Assembly (NCBI RefSeq): GCF_035998295.1 | Contig: NZ_DASYHS010000278.1 | Span: 1-17,545, forward strand | Direction of reading: 5' to 3' | DNA: 17,545 nucleotides | DNA from: DASYHS01 sp035998295 | GTDB taxonomy: Bacteria; Pseudomonadota; Alphaproteobacteria; Azospirillales; Azospirillaceae | In this document: piece by piece, positions 13,387-17,545 of the stretch | Layout of the letters: each line of letters opens with the position of its first letter | How positions within the stretch are numbered: the first letter of the stretch is position 1 | Made by a program: the position numbers and the translations under genes | The notes under the pieces: generated by a model | Seen by the model: the letters and a program-made list of their open reading frames with translations, nothing else | Database searches by the model: none | Told to the model about the DNA's origin: nothing

Positions 13387-14229
13387 TCACGCCCTCCCTT
13401 TTCGGGCCAGTCTCGGGTTGAGGGCGTCGTTCAGCCCTTCGCCGACTAGGTTCAGGGCCAGCACCGTCAGGAGGATGGCGACGCCGGGGAAGAAGCTCAT
13501 CCACCAAGCCTGGCGGATGACGGTGCGGGCGGCGCCGATCATGTAGCCCCAGCTCATCACGTTGGGATCGCCGAGGCCGAGGAAGCTGAGCGAGCTTTCC
13601 AGGAGGATCGCGGTCGCCACCATCAGCGAGGCGGAAACGATGATCGGCGACAGGCTGTTGGGCAGGATCTGGCGCAAGATGATGGTGCCGGTGCCCTGCC
13701 CGGCCGTGACCGCCGCCTGCACGAATTCGCGCGAGCGCAGCGCCATGAACTCGCCCCGCGCCAGCCGGGCCAGCGGCGGCCAGCTCACGATCGCGATGGC
13801 GACGACGATGTTGGCGATGCTCGGCGTGAAGATCGCGACCAGGACGACGGCGAGAACGAAGTTGGGGATGGTCTGGAACAGCTCGGTGAAGCGCATGATG
13901 GCGTCGTCGACCCGGCCGCCGTGGTAGCCGGCGACGGCGCCGAGCGTCACGCCGATCAGCAGCGCCACGGCCGTCGAGGTCAGGCCGATCAGCAGCGACA
14001 CCCGCGCCCCGTAGACGATGCCGGCCGCGATGTCGCGCCCAAGCGTGTCGGAGCCGAGCAGCGCGTCCTGCGACAGCGGCGGCTGGAACGGGACCGTGGC
14101 CATGTCCCAGGGGCTTTGCGGATAGAGCACGCCGGCGAAGACGGCGCAGAACACCACCACCCCCAGGATCGCGAGGCCGAGCACGGCGCCGCGGTTGCGG
14201 GCGAAGGCCCTCCAGAAGTCGCGGTTCAT
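13387..14229 (-). CDS. ABC importer permease, DppC/OppC type
   Basis: A 280-residue inner-membrane permease with about six hydrophobic helices. Family marks are the N-terminal cytoplasmic helix and first membrane helix, LLGSDTLGRD (58-66 region), the TIPNF stretch near 120-124, and the EAA coupling loop at about 169-191 (REFVQAAVTAGQGTGTIILR). The LESSLSFLGLG stretch, the C-terminal MSFFPG and the NLVGEGLNDALNPR ending are typical of DppC. It would pair with the DppB-type permease upstream and couple to the fused ATPase downstream. It starts 1 base after the DppB-type stop and ends 2 bases before the ATPase start, which indicates translational coupling. The substrate cannot be deduced from the permease. 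Confidence 0.95.
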   Translation of the reverse strand: MNRDFWRAFARNRGAVLGLAILGVVVFCAVFAGVLYPQSPWDMATVPFQPPLSQDALLGSDTLGRDIAAGIVYGARVSLLIGLTSTAVALLIGVTLGAVAGYHGGRVDDAIMRFTELFQTIPNFVLAVVLVAIFTPSIANIVVAIAIVSWPPLARLARGEFMALRSREFVQAAVTAGQGTGTIILRQILPNSLSPIIVSASLMVATAILLESSLSFLGLGDPNVMSWGYMIGAARTVIRQAWWMSFFPGVAILLTVLALNLVGEGLNDALNPRLARKGRA

Positions 14230-14230
14230 C

Positions 14231-15208
14231 TCAGGCCACCTCGATGCGCGGATCGACCACGGAATAGAGGAGGTCGGTCAGGATGTTGAAGACGATCACC
14301 ATCACCGAGGTCACGAAGAAGATACCGAGCAGGACCTGGTAGTCCCGCTGCAGGACGGCATCGAACGCCAGCCGGCCGATGCCGGGCCAGGCGAACACCG
14401 TCTCAATCAGGATCGAGCCGCCGATCAGGTGCCCGGCCTGGATGCCGGCGAAGGTGATCACCGGAAGGATGGCGTTGCGCAGGACGTGCTTGAAGACGAT
14501 GCGGGTCTCGCTCAGGCCCTTGGCCCGGGCCGTCTTCACGAAGTCCATGTCGCGCACCTCGAGGATCGAGGCGCGGGTCAGGCGCGCATAGACCGCCATG
14601 TAGAACAGGCCGAGGGTGACCGCCGGCAGGACCAGGTGTTCGGCGACGTCGACGGCACGGTCCCAGCCCGCGTATCCGGCGCCGATGGATTCGTAGCCGA
14701 ACGACGGCAGCCAGCCGAGCTGGACCGAGAACAGCAGGATCAGCATCAGCCCGACCCAGTAGATCGGCGTCGCATAGCTCAGGAGCGCGAGGACGGTGAT
14801 GGCGCTGTCGGACCATCGGCCCACGTTCATCGCCGCCAGCGTTCCCAGCAGTATGCCGGCCGTCAGCGCCAGCACGAAGGCGCAGCCCGTCAGGATCAGC
14901 GTCGGCGGCAGGCGGTCGAGGATGAGGTCCCAGACCGGGCGCTGCTGCCGGTAGGAATGCCCGAGATCGCCGGTCGCCACGCCGGCGACGTAGATCCCGA
15001 GTTGCTCGTGGAGCGGCCGGTCGAGGCCGAACTGCTCGCGCAGCTGCTCGACGTACTGCTCGTCGGCGGCCCCGGCCTCGCCCGCCATCACCATCGCCGG
15101 GTCGCCCGGCGCCGCACGCACGAGAAGGAAGTTGATCACCACGATGGCGAGAAGGATGAAGACGGACTTTATCAGCCGCCTTCCCAGGAACGATGCAATG
15201 CCGGCCAT
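14231..15208 (-). CDS. ABC importer permease, DppB/OppB type
   Basis: A 325-residue permease with six predicted membrane helices. The N-terminus has the helix preceding NFLLVRAAPGDPA (26-38), the standard GDP motif of DppB. Next come QLREQFGLDRPL (55-66), the DLGHSYRQQRPV segment (81-92) and the EAA loop DFVKTARAKGLSETRIVFKH (222-241). It ends SVVDPRIEVA, the usual DppB terminus. It forms the transmembrane pore with the DppC-type partner. It lies 86 bases after the substrate-binding protein stop, in a spacer that can form a GC-rich hairpin, and is directly followed by dppC. Confidence 0.95.
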   Translation of the reverse strand: MAGIASFLGRRLIKSVFILLAIVVINFLLVRAAPGDPAMVMAGEAGAADEQYVEQLREQFGLDRPLHEQLGIYVAGVATGDLGHSYRQQRPVWDLILDRLPPTLILTGCAFVLALTAGILLGTLAAMNVGRWSDSAITVLALLSYATPIYWVGLMLILLFSVQLGWLPSFGYESIGAGYAGWDRAVDVAEHLVLPAVTLGLFYMAVYARLTRASILEVRDMDFVKTARAKGLSETRIVFKHVLRNAILPVITFAGIQAGHLIGGSILIETVFAWPGIGRLAFDAVLQRDYQVLLGIFFVTSVMVIVFNILTDLLYSVVDPRIEVA

Positions 15209-15240
15209 GGCCGTTCAGCCCTTTTCGCTGGGAGAAGGTC

Positions 15241-15281
15241 GGCGGGGGCGCGACGACGGCGACCGCGCCTCCGCCCCCGCC
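15241..15281 (-). other. GC-rich hairpin in the spacer between the binding-protein and permease genes
   Basis: GGCGGGGGCGCG at 15241-15252 can pair with CGCGCC and CCCGCC of 15264-15281, with a 6-base bulge. The 86-base spacer is otherwise featureless. Hairpins at this position in ABC operons commonly stabilise the upstream binding-protein mRNA and partly terminate, giving more binding protein than permease. There is no T tract. The role is inferred by analogy. Confidence 0.4.
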
Positions 15282-15294
15282 CCCGCTCGAGGCG

Positions 15295-16923
15295 TCACTT
15301 CTTCTTTTCGACCCAGACGTCGGCGAAGTTCTCGGAAGTCCCGATCGCGGTGCTCACGGCGTTGTGGACCCGGTTGTTGACGAAGGTCGGGAACTCCATT
15401 TCGAGCAGCCAGATCACCGGCATGTCCTCGACGAGGATCTTCTGGGCCTCGCTCAGCTGCTCCTCGCGCTTGGCGGGGTCGTTCTCCACGGCGGCCGCGG
15501 CGAACAGCTCGTCCACCCGGGGGTTCGAGTAGCCCATGGTGTTGGAGAACATCACGCCCTTGCGGATGTTGTCGGAGATGTAGGTGCGCGCCACGCCGAG
15601 CGACGGGTCGCCGTACTGGTAGACGAAGTCGTTGGTAGTCTCGTAGTCCCAGTTCGAGACCTTCTGCACCCAGCCGGCCACGTCGGTGCTTTCCAGGGTC
15701 ACCTCGACGCCGATCTTGCCCCAGGCCTGCTTGATGTACTCGGCCAGGCGGGCCCAGGTTTCGCCGTAGGGCATGGGCGTGAGCGTGATTTCCGCTCGCA
15801 CGCCGTCGGCGTAGGGCTCCAGGCCCATCTCGTCGAGCAGCGCCTCGGCCTTCTGCGGATCGTACTCGTATTGCGGGACGTCCGGCTCGTGGAAGGGGGT
15901 GACGGAGTTCACCGGCCCGGTGGCGACGCGGCCCAGGCCGAACCAGATCCTGTCGCGGATGAACTCGCGGTCGAGCGCATGGGCCAGCGCCTGCCGGAAA
16001 CGCTTGTCGTCGAGCGGCGCTTCGCGGGTGTTGATCTCGATCCAGGACAGCGGGGCGACGAATTCGTAGCCCTTCGTGGTCATGCTCAGATGCGGCAGCG
16101 CCTCCAGGCGCGGCACGTCGAACGGCTCGACGTCGTTGTACTGGCTGACGTCGACCTCCCCGGTCTCGAGCGCCAGCGCTCGGCTGGCGGCGTCGGGGAT
16201 CACGCGGAAGTAGATGTCGTCGAGGTAGGGCTTGCCGTCGAGGTAGTAGTCCTCGTTCTTCACCAGGTGGATGTGGCTCCCCTTGACCCACTCGTCGAAC
16301 TTGAAGGGGCCGGTTCCGATCGGCGTCGCGTTCTTCGGGTTCTGCTTGTAGTCCGTGTCCTCGTAGATGTGCGCCGGCATCATCGGCGCCGAGGACACCT
16401 CGAAGGCCTTGAGGAAGGCGGGGAAGGGCTGCTTCAGCTTGAAGACGACGGTGTGGTCGTCGGGCGCCTCGACGCTTTCGACATGGCTGAAATTGGCCCG
16501 GGCGCGCGGGTGGACCTCCGGCAGGAACTCCGTGGTCGAGAACACGACGTCCTTGGCCGTGAACGGCGTGCCGTCATGCCACTTGGCGTCCTGGCGCAGC
16601 TTGAAGGTGTAGGTCAGCCCGTCGGGGGACACCTCCCAGCTTTCCGCCAGCCCCGGCATGGGCGACAGGTCGTGGTCGTAGCGCAGCAGCCCTTCGTAGA
16701 TCTTGCCGGCGACCGTCTGGGTCGGCCCCTGCTGGTTGAGGCCGAGGACCAGGATGGGAGGTTCGGGCTGGACGATGACGCTGAGCGTCCCTCCCTTCTG
16801 GATCTGCTCCTGCGCCATCGCCGGGGCGGCGGCCGCCGCGACCATGGCCGCGGACGCGAGCAGACTTGCCGCGACGGCCCCGGAAGCGGTGAGGCGCCGC
16901 AGGAATGCCAATCGGTTGCTCAT
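15295..16923 (-). CDS. Periplasmic substrate-binding protein of the SBP family 5 (peptide/opine type)
   Basis: A 542-residue secreted protein, the usual length for SBP_bac_5. The signal peptide spans about residues 1-37 (basic MSNRLAFLRRLTASG, then an Ala-rich core, cleavage around AMA-QEQ); its RR could allow Tat export, but Sec is more likely. The mature protein shows the family opening GGTLSVIVQPEP, YEGLLRYD, LAESWEVSPDGLTYTFKLR and DAKWHDGTPFTAKDVVFS, then TPIGTGPFKFDEW and RALALETGEVD further on. It captures the ligand and hands it to the two permeases. ATG 16923 gives the shorter, more natural signal peptide; an in-frame ATG at 16947 is possible but lacks a ribosome-binding site. It is the first gene of the leftward operon and diverges from the LysR gene. 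The ligand is likely a short peptide, opine-like or other amphiphilic amine compound, but it cannot be fixed by sequence. Confidence 0.93.
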   Translation of the reverse strand: MSNRLAFLRRLTASGAVAASLLASAAMVAAAAAPAMAQEQIQKGGTLSVIVQPEPPILVLGLNQQGPTQTVAGKIYEGLLRYDHDLSPMPGLAESWEVSPDGLTYTFKLRQDAKWHDGTPFTAKDVVFSTTEFLPEVHPRARANFSHVESVEAPDDHTVVFKLKQPFPAFLKAFEVSSAPMMPAHIYEDTDYKQNPKNATPIGTGPFKFDEWVKGSHIHLVKNEDYYLDGKPYLDDIYFRVIPDAASRALALETGEVDVSQYNDVEPFDVPRLEALPHLSMTTKGYEFVAPLSWIEINTREAPLDDKRFRQALAHALDREFIRDRIWFGLGRVATGPVNSVTPFHEPDVPQYEYDPQKAEALLDEMGLEPYADGVRAEITLTPMPYGETWARLAEYIKQAWGKIGVEVTLESTDVAGWVQKVSNWDYETTNDFVYQYGDPSLGVARTYISDNIRKGVMFSNTMGYSNPRVDELFAAAAVENDPAKREEQLSEAQKILVEDMPVIWLLEMEFPTFVNNRVHNAVSTAIGTSENFADVWVEKKK

Positions 16924-17213
16924 GATCTTCGCGTGTCCCCTGTTCATTGATTCGTGGTCGGGCCGGCTCGCGGCTGGTCATGACGCGCTGGGACGCCCGA
17001 CGTCCATCCCCGGCACGCGGTCGGTGGCTCGGGCCATGGTCATGCCGGGCAGGCGGAACAGCCGGCAAGCCGCCGCCAAGTCGGCGCGCGCCGGAGATCC
17101 GCCACCCGATCCCGGATGGAGTTGTTCCACATTGTATACGGTCTTCCGGGGGGCCCGACGGCATCGAAGCGGCATCCCGCGTATTACGGAGGCGGCCGGC
17201 CACCCCAGGCAAA

Positions 17214-17241
17214 TTGACATTATTCATTGCCGTCATAAACT
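17214..17241 (+). promoter_or_regulatory. Candidate sigma70-type promoter for the LysR gene
   Basis: TTGACA at 17214-17219 is a perfect -35 box. A 16-base spacer leads to TAAACT at 17236-17241, which matches four of six -10 bases. The region is the only AT-rich island in this GC-rich spacer. It would start transcription near 17248, giving a leader of about 115 bases before the LysR ATG. An alternative is that the AT-rich part is the LysR operator, with a promoter facing the ABC operon. Confidence 0.5.
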
Positions 17242-17250
17242 GAATTTATG
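17234..17250. promoter_or_regulatory. Palindromes over the promoter, candidate LysR operator
   Basis: CATAAA (17234-17239) and TTTATG (17245-17250) are perfect inverted arms around CTGAA. TGAC (17215-17218) and GTCA (17232-17235) form a second dyad. Both overlap the candidate lysR promoter. LysR-type regulators bind dyads of this kind (T-N11-A class) in the divergent spacer of the operon they control, typically repressing their own gene and activating the other. The assignment is from position and symmetry. Confidence 0.45.
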
Positions 17251-17291
17251 CTGCCACGAAACCTTCGGCGGCAGGCCGCCATCGACACGGC

Positions 17292-17327
17292 AAGGATCAG
17301 GCCATCGAGATGGCCTAGAGGATCCTT
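17292..17327 (+). other. Extended stem-loop in the LysR gene leader
   Basis: AAGGATC + AGGCCATC (17292-17306) pairs with GATGGCCT (17309-17316) and, after a 4-base bulge, GATCCTT (17321-17327). This gives 15 paired bases. TTTT follows at 17334-17337, within TGCTTTTCCG. The structure lies between the candidate transcription start and the ATG. It could be an attenuator, a leader stabiliser or a protein-binding site. The T run is short, so a strong intrinsic terminator is unlikely. Confidence 0.5.
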
Positions 17328-17362
17328 CCTTGCTTTTCCGGACGACAGAGGGCGTCGAGCGC

Positions 17363-17545
17363 ATGAACCAGCAGCGCGAACTGGACAGGCTCGGCAACCA
17401 GCTCGACTGGAACCTATTGCGGACGTTTATGATGATCGTGCAGGAGGGCGGCATGACAGCCGCCGCGTCCCGCCTGTTCGTGACCCAGCCGGCCGTCAGC
17501 CTGGCGCTGAAGCGGCTGGAAGCGAAGCTCGGCCGGCAGTTGATC
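17363..17545 (+). CDS. LysR-type transcriptional regulator, N-terminal part only
   Basis: The first 61 residues of a LysR-type regulator, cut by the window edge. After a short lead (MNQQRELDRLGNQ) comes the winged helix-turn-helix: LDWNLLRTFMMIVQEGGMTA, then AASRLFVTQPAVSLALKRLE, then AKLGRQLI. These match the LysR signature almost fully. The effector domain lies beyond the window. It is transcribed away from the leftward ABC operon across a 439-base spacer, the classic arrangement for a LysR activator of the adjacent operon. The ATG at 17363 has a weak AGAGGG site. The inducer is probably the imported compound or a derivative, which is inference. Confidence 0.93.
   Translation, partial: MNQQRELDRLGNQLDWNLLRTFMMIVQEGGMTAAASRLFVTQPAVSLALKRLEAKLGRQLI

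Noticed and set aside
11771..13546. A 591-codon plus-strand open frame opposite the ABC ATPase
   Set aside because: The opposite strand has all ABC motifs; the plus-strand translation is His/Asp/Gln-rich low-complexity sequence typical of an antisense shadow.
15193..16950. A 585-codon plus-strand open frame opposite the substrate-binding protein
   Set aside because: Antisense shadow of a well-defined SBP family 5 gene, with no recognisable domain.
17134..17139. GTATAC core as a GntR-type operator upstream of the substrate-binding protein gene
   Set aside because: The palindrome is only six bases with unmatched flanks, and the neighbouring regulator is LysR-type, so the evidence is too thin.

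Overview
The window is uniformly GC-rich bacterial chromosome with dense, often translationally coupled genes. The gene families (MmyB-type XRE domain, AHL-binding domain, FNT channel, dipeptide-type ABC operon with a LysR regulator, DUF6152 plus a small membrane protein) suggest a free-living alphaproteobacterium. This is inference from style and family content; there is no rRNA or marker gene to fix the taxon. I saw no tRNA, rRNA, CRISPR array, intact insertion sequence or phage gene.

Layout. (1) 1-1654: a rightward operon of a TetR-type regulator, a YciI-like protein and 3-methyladenine DNA glycosylase I (tag), with an inverted repeat ahead of it. (2) 1573-2659: two leftward genes, a P19-like iron/metal-binding protein and a small secreted PepSY-like protein whose 3' end overlaps tag. 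(3) 2660-5180: a low-density zone. It holds a broken C-terminal piece of a cation diffusion facilitator, one intact formate/nitrite-type channel gene and about 1.2 kb with no convincing gene. (4) 5181-6389: a class V (alanine/serine-glyoxylate type) aminotransferase, followed by a small MFS transporter remnant. (5) 6736-9328: a VOC protein diverging from an unusual hybrid regulator, then a DUF6152 periplasmic protein and a DUF6644-like membrane protein. (6) 9342-16923: a seven-gene leftward operon of substrate-binding protein, two permeases, a fused double ATPase, a PanE-like reductase, a cupin and an EamA exporter. It diverges from a LysR-type regulator that runs off the right edge.

The most unusual item is the regulator at 7298-8371. 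Its 357 residues read as an N-terminal XRE/Cro helix-turn-helix, a LuxR-type autoinducer-binding domain with the expected W, Y, D-P, W and G positions, and a degenerate C-terminal LuxR/GerE-type helix-turn-helix. Two copies of CCTTCGAAG, one inside a 14-bp perfect palindrome, lie over the ribosome-binding sites of this gene and the divergent VOC gene, which suggests joint control. No luxI-type synthase is visible, so it would be a LuxR 'solo' with an additional DNA-binding head.

The second notable unit is the ABC operon. The architecture suggests LysR-controlled import of a small peptide- or opine-like compound, its conversion by an NAD(P)-dependent PanE-family enzyme and a cupin, and export of a product or surplus by an EamA carrier. 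The PanE-like protein lacks the usual catalytic Lys and Asn residues, so it is probably not a ketopantoate reductase.
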